From: Nitrosarchaeum sp.
GTDB taxonomy: Archaea > Thermoproteota > Nitrososphaeria > Nitrososphaerales > Nitrosopumilaceae
Assembly: GCF_035968265.1 (NCBI RefSeq)
Contig: NZ_JAVYIM010000002.1
Span: 330,907 to 394,906 of the forward strand
DNA length: 64,000 bases
Reading direction: 5' to 3'
A model generated the notes under the pieces. The model saw only the letters and a program-made list of their open reading frames with translations, had not been told where the DNA came from and made no database searches. Of this stretch, positions 54,431-63,849 are shown one piece after another. Both the position numbers and the translations under genes were made by a program. Each line of letters opens with the position of its first letter. Position 1 is the first letter of the stretch.

Positions 54431-54753
54431 ATTGTGATAGTAAATTGATGCTTATAATTCCTCATTATGAAAAAACACAAAAATTTTCTTTAATTGAGCC
54501 AATTTTGTATCAATTTACATATGTTTAAAAATTATACATTTTCTTTAAAATAATTATAATTATTACAATTAATACTTAAATATCAAAATAATGTATATCA
54601 TACGTGCAAAAACGTGTAAAATCTAACAAATGATTTGCGCGGCTCTGCGAAAAATGCATGTTATCTTCGTAAAAACGAAGTGAGTGAGGAGAATGCTTTT
54701 CACTCTATACAGGGTCGCGCCTTTTACCTTCTTTTGATAATTTTTTTAAAATT
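54431..54753. other. Gap between aroA and aroC with a structured RNA candidate
   Basis: This gap contains the only non-coding region of more than 300 nt in the aromatic cluster. It holds an AT palindrome (54549-54564), TATA-like elements (54575-54583 and 54592-54599 on the plus strand) and the folded RNA candidate described separately. A 65-residue plus-strand frame here overlaps aroA and is not credible. Confidence 0.5.
54625..54745 (+). ncRNA. Structured small RNA candidate
   Basis: GCGCGGCTC (54637-54645) pairs with GGGTCGCGC (54712-54720) as a 9-bp closing stem with two G-U pairs. Inside are a perfect 6-bp hairpin CTTCGT-AAAA-ACGAAG (54665-54680) and GAGTGA/TCACTC (54682-54687 with 54700-54705). 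T-tracts follow the stem. The region is more GC-rich than its AT-rich surroundings, a classic sign of ncRNA. The G-U pairs favour the plus strand. No known RNA family recognised. Confidence 0.5.
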
Positions 54754-56022
54754 TTACTCTATTGTGATTTTTGCCCCTAATTTGCTCATTTCACTGACAA
54801 AATTAGGATATGACACTGATACTGATTCATAATCTGTTACGACACAATTACTAACATACATTCCAGCAATACAAAATGCCATAAATAACCTATGATCATT
54901 TTCGGAATTTAATACTGCTCCTCTTAATTCATTTGATGACTCTAAAATTAAACCGTCTTCTTTCTCTTGTACTTTAATTCCTATTTTAACTAGTTCTCTA
55001 GATAGTATGGAAATTCTATCTGTTTCTTTTAATCGTGCATGTTTTACATTTATGATTTCAATTGGGTTTGTTGTTTTTAGTGCTAGAATTGCTAACGGTG
55101 GAAGCAAGTCTGGCGAATTGTTTAAATCAAATCTTCCTCCACTAAGTTTCTCTGGTGTTTTAATTGTGATGTCCTCTTCTGTTATGGTGATTTCTACTCC
55201 CATCTGTTCTAAAATATCGATAAACACTTCATCCCCCTGAGGTAGGTTTCCAATTTTGCCATGGATTACAACATTTTCTCCATTTAATACTGCAGCTGAA
55301 AGCAGTAATGCTAAACTTGAAAAATCAATTGGTACTGTAAATACCGATGGCTTGTATAATTGGGATGAAATGTTGTATTTTTTATATGGAATTAATGTTT
55401 GTACTGTGACCCCAAAGTTTCTCATTGTTGCAATAGTTGCATCTAGATATGGTTTTGAAACTAAATTTCCATCTATGTTTAAGTTAATTCCTTTTTCAGT
55501 TAATGGTGCACAAATTAGCAGTGCTGATACAAATTGACTCGAAAAATTTCCAGGAATTGAAATATCCCCACCTGAAATTCTTCCTGTAATTTTAATCGGT
55601 GGCATTCCATTTGTTGAAGTACATTTTGCTCCTATACTTTTTAATGCATCAAGTAATGGCTGCATTGGTCTTTTTTGAAGACTAGAATCTCCCGTCAATG
55701 TAATCTCATTGGTAAATAATCCTGCAATTCCTGATGCAATCCTTATGGTGGTTCCTGAGTTTTTTGCATCGATTTCAGGTACATTTATGTCAAATTTTAT
55801 TGGTTTTCTGACAATTATTGACGACTCTGACTCTTCAATTTCAGCCCCAAATTTCTTACATGTGTCGATTGTTGCTATAGTGTCATCTGAAAACAACACA
55901 TTGTCTATTTTACTATCATTACCTGCAAGTGCAGCGAGAAAAATCGCTCTATGTGAATAACTCTTATTTGCAGGGCATGTGATGTGGCCTGTTATTTTTG
56001 ATTTTTCTACCTTACAATTCAT
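54754..56022 (-). CDS. aroA: EPSP synthase (3-phosphoshikimate 1-carboxyvinyltransferase)
   Basis: A 422-residue enzyme adding enolpyruvate from PEP to shikimate-3-phosphate. Lys20, Ser21 and Arg25 (PANKSYSHR) bind substrate; KNSGTTIR, GDSSLQKRPMQ and LKETDR follow as expected. Its start overlaps the shikimate kinase by 11 nt. Confidence 0.95.
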   Translation of the reverse strand: MNCKVEKSKITGHITCPANKSYSHRAIFLAALAGNDSKIDNVLFSDDTIATIDTCKKFGAEIEESESSIIVRKPIKFDINVPEIDAKNSGTTIRIASGIAGLFTNEITLTGDSSLQKRPMQPLLDALKSIGAKCTSTNGMPPIKITGRISGGDISIPGNFSSQFVSALLICAPLTEKGINLNIDGNLVSKPYLDATIATMRNFGVTVQTLIPYKKYNISSQLYKPSVFTVPIDFSSLALLLSAAVLNGENVVIHGKIGNLPQGDEVFIDILEQMGVEITITEEDITIKTPEKLSGGRFDLNNSPDLLPPLAILALKTTNPIEIINVKHARLKETDRISILSRELVKIGIKVQEKEDGLILESSNELRGAVLNSENDHRLFMAFCIAGMYVSNCVVTDYESVSVSYPNFVSEMSKLGAKITIE

Positions 56023-56866
56023 GAACTTCTGCCTTTTTGTTATTGATTTTTGATACTATTACATTCCCTTCTGATGATGAAAATACTTTTTTTATGTTTG
56101 ATTCATTTTCCTTTTTTGTTATAGCTGCAATTGCAGGACCGTTTCCTGAAACTGATGCTCCAAGCGCTCCTTTCTCCAATAAATTTATTATTGTTTTTGG
56201 ATCTGAATTTAATATCGTAGCTGTAGCTAATCCATTAATATTCATTGCATTCCAATAATCTGATTTCTTTGCCAACTCCCATGCACCATTAAATACGTCT
56301 GAAAGAATTTTTAGATTTTTTAAATTTCCTCGTTTTCTGTTTTTAGGAATAAATATTACTGCAATTAAATTTGCAGGTGCTTTTTCTGAATGAATTCTAT
56401 TTTTTTTAAAATTATCCGTTACGTTAAATCCTCCATAATAGCATGAACATGCATCATCATATGCTCCAGTTATACTTACTTTGGATTCCAATGATGCATC
56501 AACTCCTGCAAGTAAAATTTGTTTATCTGTTAATTTTGGTTTGAATATTTTTGCGCATCCAAGAGCAACTGCTGACGAAATTGCACTTGAACTTTTTAAT
56601 CCGTATCCTGTAGGTATTTCTGAGTTTAGTGTAACATCAATCTTGTTTTCCTCGATCTCTTTTTTTGAAAGTATTTTTTCTATGGTCTTATTGATCAATC
56701 TTGAACTTAGGCTCTTGTTTTCTGATTGAATGAAAATTCCTTTACCTGGGTTGGTCTCAATTATTGCATCTACTTTCAATTCAATACCTAATGTTGCACC
56801 CTTGTGGGTAGCAATTGCATTTACAAGTGATATCGCGCCATGCACTGTAGCCATCGCTTTTGCCAT
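56012..56866 (-). CDS. aroK: Archaeal shikimate kinase (GHMP family)
   Basis: A 284-residue GHMP-type kinase, the archaeal replacement for bacterial AroK/L. The ATP motif PTGYGLKSSSAISSA lies near residue 92. Phosphorylates shikimate at O3. The start ATG shares one base with the aroE stop (TAATG), which couples translation. Internally complete. Confidence 0.92.
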   Translation of the reverse strand: MAKAMATVHGAISLVNAIATHKGATLGIELKVDAIIETNPGKGIFIQSENKSLSSRLINKTIEKILSKKEIEENKIDVTLNSEIPTGYGLKSSSAISSAVALGCAKIFKPKLTDKQILLAGVDASLESKVSITGAYDDACSCYYGGFNVTDNFKKNRIHSEKAPANLIAVIFIPKNRKRGNLKNLKILSDVFNGAWELAKKSDYWNAMNINGLATATILNSDPKTIINLLEKGALGASVSGNGPAIAAITKKENESNIKKVFSSSEGNVIVSKINNKKAEVHEL

Positions 56867-57687
56867 TATGCTCCTCCTAACAATGCTCTTTTCATGGCAT
56901 TATAAGGTGCTTCTACACCATGCCATATTTGAAACGCTCTAGATGCTTGACCCAATAGCATCTCATAGCCATAAATTATAATGGCATCTTTTTCTTTTGC
57001 CTTTTTTATAAAATCTGTGTTTATTGGAGAATATACTATATCGTACACAATTGTTTTTGAATTAATTCCATCAAGCGAAATAATACTTGGTTCATTTTTC
57101 AATCCTACTGATGTTGCATTTACAATCACATCATAATTTTTTGCTGTATCTCCTATCTCGTCTATTCTAATCGCATTTGCTTTTAATCCAATTTTATTTG
57201 AAAACTCTGAGACCTTATTTGCATTCTCTAAAGATCTGTTTGCTATGGTGACACTTTTTGCATGTTCTTTTGCAAATCCTGCTACGATGGCTCTTGCAGC
57301 TCCGCCTGCTCCTAATAACAACACTTTCAAATCTCTTGTGTTTAAATTTCTTTTTTTAAATGGTTCTAAAAATCCGTCCATATCTGTATTGTATCCTTTT
57401 AAAATTCCATTATCGTTTGTAACTGTATTTACTGCACCTATAATGCTGCAAGACTCGTCTAATTTATTCAAGTATTTCATCATTTCCACTTTATGTGGAA
57501 TTGTAACATTAAATCCGTCTATCTTAATTTTTTTAAGTGATTCTATTCCTTCTTCTAATTCGTCTTTTGCTATTTTATATGCAATATATGAGCAATCCAA
57601 ATTCAATTCTCTAAATGCTGCACTGTGAATATTTGGTGATAATGAATGATCAATTGGATCTCCAATAACTGCAAATGTTTTTGACAT
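56866..57687 (-). CDS. aroE: Shikimate dehydrogenase
   Basis: A 273-residue NADP enzyme reducing 3-dehydroshikimate. Visible: DHSLSPNIH, catalytic Lys66 (VTIPHK) and Asp102 (GYNTDMDG), and the nucleotide loop GAGGAAR (127-133). Precedes aroK with a 1-nt overlap; 118 nt from aroD. Confidence 0.95.
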   Translation of the reverse strand: MSKTFAVIGDPIDHSLSPNIHSAAFRELNLDCSYIAYKIAKDELEEGIESLKKIKIDGFNVTIPHKVEMMKYLNKLDESCSIIGAVNTVTNDNGILKGYNTDMDGFLEPFKKRNLNTRDLKVLLLGAGGAARAIVAGFAKEHAKSVTIANRSLENANKVSEFSNKIGLKANAIRIDEIGDTAKNYDVIVNATSVGLKNEPSIISLDGINSKTIVYDIVYSPINTDFIKKAKEKDAIIIYGYEMLLGQASRAFQIWHGVEAPYNAMKRALLGGA

Positions 57688-57805
57688 CTTATTTTCTAGA
57701 TTACTATGATTGATTTAAACTCTCAACTATGTATAAAATATCTTTTTGATTATGCGTTTTTTATAAATTCTAAAATTACGTTATCTATTTGATTGTACTG
57801 GACAT

Positions 57806-58486
57806 TTAGTTCATCTTTAGGCCGATGATTTTTTTTACTTCGTCCACACTGAATTGCCCTGGTGCTATTGGCTTACCAAGTGATACGTAGGTGTATGGAC
57901 TTCCTAGATATAGGCATAAAATTCTTGATAATCTTCCATTATCTCCCATCGCAAACGCTATCAAACTATTTTTCTTATTTTGGCTATAGAGTTGAAGTGT
58001 TGTAGTTGAATCTTTAGCTGATCTGGCTGTAGTGACAATTTTTACATTATTTGAAAACTTGCTCATCTGATTCATTTTGTTTTTTAACTCAGAAAATTTT
58101 GGAGTTTTTTTAAAATCATGCCATGAAATAAGTAATCTTGTCTTTGTTGATTTGAGATATTTTGCCAATTCTTTATTTTTTTTAATTGTATTAAATTCAA
58201 CATCTAGTAAAAATGGACTATATTCTGCAATTAATTTTAATATTGCAACTCTTTCTTTTTCACTCCCTTCAAATTTTCCTCCTTCTGATTTTGGTCTAAG
58301 TGTGCATACTACTTTTTTTAAATCGTTTTTTATGTTTTCTAATGTTTCTGGTATCTCTTCCATTTTTAAAAAATCAAATCTTACTTCTGCATAGTTTGAT
58401 TTTTTTAGTGCTTGTTTTAGATTGTTTTTAATCTTATTTGATGAATTTTCTGCAATTGTTACACAAGTTTTGTATTTCATTTTCAC
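57806..58486 (-). CDS. aroD: 3-dehydroquinate dehydratase, type I
   Basis: A 226-residue class I enzyme working through a Schiff base. Catalytic His123 (SWHDF) and Lys149 (VKIVTT) are visible, and EVRFD near residue 34 matches the substrate pocket. Start overlaps the preceding gene by 4 nt; ATG 58480 is an alternative start. Confidence 0.92.
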   Translation of the reverse strand: MKMKYKTCVTIAENSSNKIKNNLKQALKKSNYAEVRFDFLKMEEIPETLENIKNDLKKVVCTLRPKSEGGKFEGSEKERVAILKLIAEYSPFLLDVEFNTIKKNKELAKYLKSTKTRLLISWHDFKKTPKFSELKNKMNQMSKFSNNVKIVTTARSAKDSTTTLQLYSQNKKNSLIAFAMGDNGRLSRILCLYLGSPYTYVSLGKPIAPGQFSVDEVKKIIGLKMN

Positions 58487-59544
58487 TTTTCTAAAATATA
58501 TTCATCTGATACTTCCATTCCAAAATGTCTACCTGTTGCAGATTTTGCATGAACCATTACTGAGTCTCCTTTCTTGAGATGAGTCACTGATACAAGTTGA
58601 CCATTTGGTTTTACAAAGCGAATTGTTTCTGCATCTTGTGCAATTATCCCTCCAATCTCTCCACCTACAGATGCTTTGATCATCAACATTGGGCGTCTCT
58701 CTATTTTTGATCTTCCGACAGTAGCTCTTCTTGCTTTACCTTTAGAATTTATTATTAATACTTCAGAACCTGTTTCTACTTCTGAAAGATAGTTTGTAGT
58801 GCCATCAGGAGATAGCGTATAGCAATGCACTGCTCCAGCGTTTACTCTGAATGGTCTTGGTGATGTAAATGATGAACCTACTGATTCATTATGAACCAGA
58901 AATAGAAAATTTGATCTGCTTCCAATGAGCATTCCCTCTCCTTTATGTAACATAGATGCTGTATCCACACAAACTCTCTCGCCATCTCCTACCTCTTTAA
59001 TCTCAATAATTTTTGCAGATTTCAAATCAAAACTTCTGGTTCCTAAATATACCATAGCTTCTCTAACTTCGTTAATTGAACCTGTATTGAAAATAACCCC
59101 GTCTACTCCAACTTCAAGTATTGAAAACATCTTTCTTACTTCCTCAGGTGTATCTGCCATGGCAAAAATTTTTGTATTGATTTTGTGAAGTTTTGCAATT
59201 ATGTTTTCAAGTGGGATGATCTTCCAGTCTTTTACTTCCACTATTACAAAATCTAGTCCTTTTTTTGCAACTGTTAAAATATTTTCAATGTCTTTGTTGG
59301 ATAAAACCTCAAATTTCCTGCCTATTTTTTTCCCCTTTGGTTTTGCTGAACCATCTTTTTCAATTACTATGTAATTTGCAGCAGGTGATGGATATACCGT
59401 ATCTAATTTTGTTTTTTTAGCATTTAGTTTTTTTGGATCAAGGTATACTGTCTTAATTCCTTCTTCTTCTATCTGTGGAAGAAATTTTGCTAATTGCGCT
59501 TGAGGTACTTTGGGCGAAATTATTAATTCTCTAATTTTGCTCAA
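58483..59544 (-). CDS. aroB': 3-dehydroquinate synthase, type II
   Basis: A 353-residue archaeal-type enzyme that converts ADH (from the next gene upstream) to 3-dehydroquinate by oxidative deamination and cyclisation, unlike bacterial AroB. Conserved points: [19 protein letters not shown]-like [21 protein letters not shown] region, and FRVNAGAVH. Overlaps its upstream partner by 14 nt and aroD by 4 nt. Confidence 0.93.
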   Translation of the reverse strand: MSKIRELIISPKVPQAQLAKFLPQIEEEGIKTVYLDPKKLNAKKTKLDTVYPSPAANYIVIEKDGSAKPKGKKIGRKFEVLSNKDIENILTVAKKGLDFVIVEVKDWKIIPLENIIAKLHKINTKIFAMADTPEEVRKMFSILEVGVDGVIFNTGSINEVREAMVYLGTRSFDLKSAKIIEIKEVGDGERVCVDTASMLHKGEGMLIGSRSNFLFLVHNESVGSSFTSPRPFRVNAGAVHCYTLSPDGTTNYLSEVETGSEVLIINSKGKARRATVGRSKIERRPMLMIKASVGGEIGGIIAQDAETIRFVKPNGQLVSVTHLKKGDSVMVHAKSATGRHFGMEVSDEYILEK

Positions 59545-60319
59545 GTTTTTTCATTGCTTCCTTTGCGGATTCTTTTTTGAAAATTATCGATGCTAATGCT
59601 TCTACTATCTTTTCTGGATTTTTATGTGCAAAAATATTTCTACCATATGTTACGCCTTTAGCTCCTGCAGTCATTGCATCTTCTGTCATTTGTAAAATAT
59701 CTAAATCTGTTTTTGTTTTTGGTCCTCCTGCAATGACTATTGGGACTGGAGTACTCTTTACAATTTTTGCAAATGAATCTATATCGCCTGTGTATAATGT
59801 TTTAACAATATCTGCTCCGCATTCTGCTCCTATTCTTGCAACATGTCCTACAATTTCTGGATCATGTGGATCTTTGATATTTTCCCCTCTTGGGTACATC
59901 ATTGCTAATAATGGCATGTCCCATTTGTGACACTGATCCGCAGTCATTCCAAGCTGTTCTAACATTTCAGGTTCTTCTTTACCTCCGATGTTGATGTGAA
60001 GTGATACACCATCTGCTCCAAGTCTTACAGCTTCTTCTACTGTTCCAGTTAGCATTTTACGATTAGGAGACATTGACAAAGAAGTACTGCTTGAAAAATG
60101 AACTAATACACCAATCTTTGTTGGTTTTGGCAATGTTTTGAGAATTCCTTTGTTAATTATAATACTTGTAAGTCCATGTGTTTCACATCTATAAATCATA
60201 GATGCTGGATCTGTTAATCCTTCAATAGGACCATTTGAAATTCCGTGATCCATTGGAATACATACCATTTTTCCTTTTCTAAGAATTCGATTTAGTCGAA
60301 TCTCGTGACCCGATACCAT
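59531..60319 (-). CDS. aroA': 2-amino-3,7-dideoxy-D-threo-hept-6-ulosonate synthase
   Basis: A 262-residue class I aldolase starting the archaeal DHAP-independent entry to the shikimate pathway. The Schiff-base lysine is Lys173 (IVKTLYTGD) and the metal or phosphate site includes MDHGISNGP (Asp24, His25) and GGPKTKTD. It heads the aromatic operon and overlaps the type II dehydroquinate synthase by 14 nt. Confidence 0.93.
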   Translation of the reverse strand: MVSGHEIRLNRILRKGKMVCIPMDHGISNGPIEGLTDPASMIYRCETHGLTSIIINKGILKTLPKPTKIGVLVHFSSSTSLSMSPNRKMLTGTVEEAVRLGADGVSLHINIGGKEEPEMLEQLGMTADQCHKWDMPLLAMMYPRGENIKDPHDPEIVGHVARIGAECGADIVKTLYTGDIDSFAKIVKSTPVPIVIAGGPKTKTDLDILQMTEDAMTAGAKGVTYGRNIFAHKNPEKIVEALASIIFKKESAKEAMKKLEQN

Positions 60320-60471
60320 GGCTGAATCTGTTTTTAGTGCCCTACTTAAAAATAACGTGAATCTTTAACTCAAAATTATCTAATTTATGCATGAATGTGT
60401 CTGATGTGTTGTTTTCCACCATGTCCTCTCAAGGAATAAATAGAAATCATAGATGTTGTTGAACAAGTTAA

Positions 60472-61590
60472 TTGAGTCAAACTACTGAACAAATTAATCA
60501 AAGTGACATTGGAGATATTCTTGAAAATTCTCTAAATGGTCATAGACCTGGTCCGGCAGACTGTCTTAGATTATTAGAGTCCGATGATGTACATCTGATG
60601 GGTCTAGTTTCTGGTCATCTTACAAGAAAGCGATTTGGAAAGAAGGTTTCTTTTGTAAATAATATTATTTTGAATTACACTAACGTTTGCATTACTGATT
60701 GTAAATTCTGCGCATTTTATCGTTCTCCTGGTTCTGATGATGCTTATACACTATCTCTAGATCAAATTGAATCTCGAGTAAAGACTGCATGGGACATGTT
60801 TAAGATTAGACAAGTCTTGATTCAAGGCGGGCACAATCCAAATCTGAAAATTGAATATTATGAAAATGCCTTTAAAATGATTAGACAAAAATTTCCAAAT
60901 GTTGGTGTCCATGGACTTTCTGCATCTGAAATCGATATGATATCTAGAATTGAAAAAACGTCTACAAAAGAAGTTTTATCACGATTAAAGGAATCTGGAC
61001 TTCAATCAATTCCTGGAGCAGGAGCTGAAATTCTTGTAGACTCTGTTAAAGATGTGATTAGTCCAAAAAAAATATCTAGTGCCGATTGGATTAGGATAAT
61101 GGACGAAGCTCATTCACTTGATATCCCAGCATCAGCAACTATGATGTATGGACATGTAGAAAATAATGATGACGTTGTTGATCACTTTTTTAAAATTGTA
61201 AAATTACAAGAAAAGACTAATGGATTTATGGCATTTATTCCTTGGAATTTTGAACCAAATAATACTTTGATGCAAGAAGAAAAATTAGTGGAGTATGGAA
61301 CCGGTGGAACCCAACTTCTAAAGATGATAGCCATATCTAGACTTGTTTTTGACGGATTAATTCCACACATTCAGTCTTCATGGCTTACAAATGGAGTTGG
61401 AATGGCGCAACTCGCTTTACAATATGGCGCTAATGATTTTGGTGGTACATTGATTGGTGAAGAGGTCGTATCTTGTACCGGCTCACGTTCTACTGAATTA
61501 ACTGGCAAACTTATTGTAGATGCGATTCATCAAATTGGTTATCAAGCAGAAGAGCGCGATAATTTTTACAATCCTATTGCTTTGCTATAA
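60472..61590 (+). CDS. mqnC: Cyclic dehypoxanthinylfutalosine synthase (MqnC-like radical SAM)
   Basis: A 372-residue radical-SAM enzyme. The cluster motif is CITDCKFC (Cys73, 77, 80). The segments GGHNP, IPGAGAEIL, SPKKISSADWIRIMDEAH, TMMYGHVE and FIPWNFEPNNT match MqnC of the futalosine menaquinone route more closely than CofH of F420. The frame opens at TTG 60472. It would cyclise dehypoxanthine futalosine. The partner decarboxylase-type ubiD gene converges on it with a 6-nt overlap. Confidence 0.82.
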   Translation: MSQTTEQINQSDIGDILENSLNGHRPGPADCLRLLESDDVHLMGLVSGHLTRKRFGKKVSFVNNIILNYTNVCITDCKFCAFYRSPGSDDAYTLSLDQIESRVKTAWDMFKIRQVLIQGGHNPNLKIEYYENAFKMIRQKFPNVGVHGLSASEIDMISRIEKTSTKEVLSRLKESGLQSIPGAGAEILVDSVKDVISPKKISSADWIRIMDEAHSLDIPASATMMYGHVENNDDVVDHFFKIVKLQEKTNGFMAFIPWNFEPNNTLMQEEKLVEYGTGGTQLLKMIAISRLVFDGLIPHIQSSWLTNGVGMAQLALQYGANDFGGTLIGEEVVSCTGSRSTELTGKLIVDAIHQIGYQAEERDNFYNPIALL

Positions 61591-63027
61591 TCCGTAACTA
61601 GACCATTTAGAATCCACTAGATTTTTTGTTTCGTTATCGACTTTGACTAACTGTTGAATTTCTCTTTCATAACCTTCTTCTCTAGTTTTTTGAGTGGCAT
61701 CAATTCCTAACTTTGAACCCAAATTTACTCTTGGAGATGCAGGATCAAGTGTATCTGTAGGTGTGTTGTTGATAATTGTTGTATCGCGTGCAGCATCAGC
61801 TCTTGTGGTGATTGCCCATATTACATCATTGATATCATGGACATTGATGTCCTCATCTACTACAACAAACATCTTTGTTAATGCTAGCTGTCCCATTCCC
61901 CATAATCCCATCATTACTTTTTTTGCTTGTCCTGGGTATCTTTTCTTAATTGAAATTATCGCGAAGCCTTGGAACCATCCAGATGCTGGCATGCTGAAAT
62001 CTACAACTTCTGGATGAAACATTCGTATCAATGGCAAAAATGACTGCTCGATAACTTTGCCAATATATGCATCTTCGAGGATTGGTTTGCCTACTACTGT
62101 TGTGACATAAATGGGATTTTTCCTTCTCATAATTCCAGTTAACGTGAAAGTCGGATATGGTTCAATTGGAGTGTAATATCCTGTATGATCTCCAAATGGT
62201 CCTTCGTCTCTGATGTCATGTGGGTCAACATATCCCTCCAGAACAATTTCCGCGTTTGCAGGTACTTCCAAATCAATGGTTTTGCATTTTACCGTTTTGA
62301 TTCCTTTTTTTCTTGTAATTCCTGCAAACAAATACTTGTCTAGTCCTTCTGGAACTGGAGCAATTGATGAAAACACAGTTGCAGGTTCACATCCAATAAT
62401 TATAGCTGCAGGTATTTTCTCTCCACGTTCTTTTGAAATTTCTCCGTGCTGTGCACCGCGTTTGTGTTTCTGCCAGTGCATCATTGCATGTGTACTATCT
62501 ATGATTTGCATTCTATACACTCCCAGATTTCTAACTCCTGTTTCTGGATGTTTTGTGGCAACTAATCCTAATGTGATAAAACGTCCTGCGTCATTTGGCC
62601 ATGATTTTAAAATTGGTAATTTATCAAAAGATGCATCACTTGAAGTAATCTCAGTTACCGGTCCATTGTTTTCTAATTTGGGAAAAGACTCTGCCATTTT
62701 TGAAAGTTCGGGAAGTTTTTTTATCTTGTTTAGAAATCCTGATGGCATATCCATCTTTGTCATATCTACAATTCTTTGTCCTATTTCTGTAAAGTCTGTC
62801 ATCTCTAACCCTATCTCTAATCTTTTCATTGAACCAAACGCATTGCCTAATACTGGCATGTCATAATTTTTTACATTTTCAAAAAGCACAGCTGGACCAT
62901 TTGAATACATCTCTCTTCTCAAAATTTCGGCAATTTCTAAATTCGAATCAACTTCTGTTTTGACTCTTTTTAGTTCCCCCTTTTTTTCTAACTCTGTTAC
63001 AAACTCATGGATGTCTTCAATTGCCAT
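61585..63027 (-). CDS. UbiD-family decarboxylase
   Basis: A 480-residue prenylated-FMN decarboxylase. Family points: RRE near residue 38, the GRFITLG segment near 146, EGPFGDHTGYY around 280 (metal and pFMN site), and the long C-terminal domain. Substrate may be a menaquinone precursor acid, given the neighbouring mqnC; other aromatic acids are possible. A UbiX-type flavin prenyltransferase is not in the window. Confidence 0.9.
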   Translation of the reverse strand: MAIEDIHEFVTELEKKGELKRVKTEVDSNLEIAEILRREMYSNGPAVLFENVKNYDMPVLGNAFGSMKRLEIGLEMTDFTEIGQRIVDMTKMDMPSGFLNKIKKLPELSKMAESFPKLENNGPVTEITSSDASFDKLPILKSWPNDAGRFITLGLVATKHPETGVRNLGVYRMQIIDSTHAMMHWQKHKRGAQHGEISKERGEKIPAAIIIGCEPATVFSSIAPVPEGLDKYLFAGITRKKGIKTVKCKTIDLEVPANAEIVLEGYVDPHDIRDEGPFGDHTGYYTPIEPYPTFTLTGIMRRKNPIYVTTVVGKPILEDAYIGKVIEQSFLPLIRMFHPEVVDFSMPASGWFQGFAIISIKKRYPGQAKKVMMGLWGMGQLALTKMFVVVDEDINVHDINDVIWAITTRADAARDTTIINNTPTDTLDPASPRVNLGSKLGIDATQKTREEGYEREIQQLVKVDNETKNLVDSKWSSYGL

Positions 63028-63140
63028 AATCTTTCTAAAAATGAATCCAGTATAAGCTTAACTAGATTTACGCATGCTTGATATTTTAAAAATAATTTTA
63101 ACACATGGCATTTAATTCATACTGCTGAGGAATTATCTTA

Positions 63141-63371
63141 TTGGTTGATGACAAATGTGTAGTCTGTAAAGGAACTGGTACTATTGAGTTATTAGGTTCT
63201 CAATGCCCGTTTTGCAATGGGACTGGTGAATCAAACAAATTAGCAAAATCCTATCTTGACTCACATATTTGTCAATGTGTTTTTCTTGATAGAAAACAAT
63301 GTCCACTATGTGGAAAGAGATGTCATCATGACACACCAAACAAACCAAAAATTTTACTTAGTCCTGAATAG
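63141..63371 (+). CDS. DnaJ-zinc-finger-like small protein, 76 aa
   Basis: A 76-residue protein with two CxxCxGTG repeats, CVVCKGTG and CPFCNGTG, as in the DnaJ central domain, followed by five more cysteines (CQC, CPLC, C). There is no J domain. Such short versions may be protein-folding helpers or metal carriers. TTG start. 5 nt from the converging 124-residue gene. Confidence 0.7.
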   Translation: MVDDKCVVCKGTGTIELLGSQCPFCNGTGESNKLAKSYLDSHICQCVFLDRKQCPLCGKRCHHDTPNKPKILLSPE

Positions 63372-63376
63372 AAATT

Positions 63377-63751
63377 TTACATTGGTGGTAGTTCGTTTTT
63401 TCTATCATGTCCACCAGAACCAAATTTACAATAGAAGCATAATTCGGATTCCATATACTTTAACTGTTCTACTTGAATGGCTCCTAGTTTTAGTGCAATT
63501 TTTGTTAAAATTCTATATTTTAATGGCATAGCTGGAATTACCTCTTGAGTATACACTCTGTAATGATCAGGACAGAATTTTAGAGTTATTTTTGATGGCT
63601 CTTTACCTTTCTGATTTACCTGTCTTGTAAAATTGATCTGCTCTCTGATGTATTCATGTTTTGGACAAGGGCAATCTTTTCCTCCAGGGTGTTTGTATGC
63701 TGGTGTATTTTTCCAATCAAATCCGGGATATTCTTTTTCAAAATCATCCAT
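63377..63751 (-). CDS. Cysteine-rich hypothetical protein, 124 aa
   Basis: An unassigned protein with CPCPKHE near residue 27, FCPDHYR near 60 and LCFYCKF near 105, consistent with one or two metal sites. N-terminus is Asp/Trp/Pro-rich, and the middle includes a basic stretch. Complete frame. Role unknown. Confidence 0.6.
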   Translation of the reverse strand: MDDFEKEYPGFDWKNTPAYKHPGGKDCPCPKHEYIREQINFTRQVNQKGKEPSKITLKFCPDHYRVYTQEVIPAMPLKYRILTKIALKLGAIQVEQLKYMESELCFYCKFGSGGHDRKNELPPM

Positions 63752-63849
63752 AGTTACAGTTGGGTGTATTGTGCATATAAAACTTGATCAGATTTTACTT
63801 TGATACTTGACCCAAATGTAAATAAACCCCAAAAATTCATCCAAACTAA

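Noticed and set aside
54549..54564. 16-bp AT-only palindrome AATAATTATAATTATT
   Set aside because: Palindromes of only A and T are expected by chance in such AT-rich DNA, and it is not placed at a clear TATA box for either neighbour.
54635..54832. A 65-residue plus-strand frame at the aroA-aroC gap
   Set aside because: It runs through the RNA stems and into the 3' end of aroA on the other strand, and has no protein-like pattern. The RNA structure explains the region better.
60472..61590. CofH of coenzyme F420 synthesis
   Set aside because: Motifs and the neighbouring ubiD gene fit MqnC better, though the two families are close and a tree would settle it.
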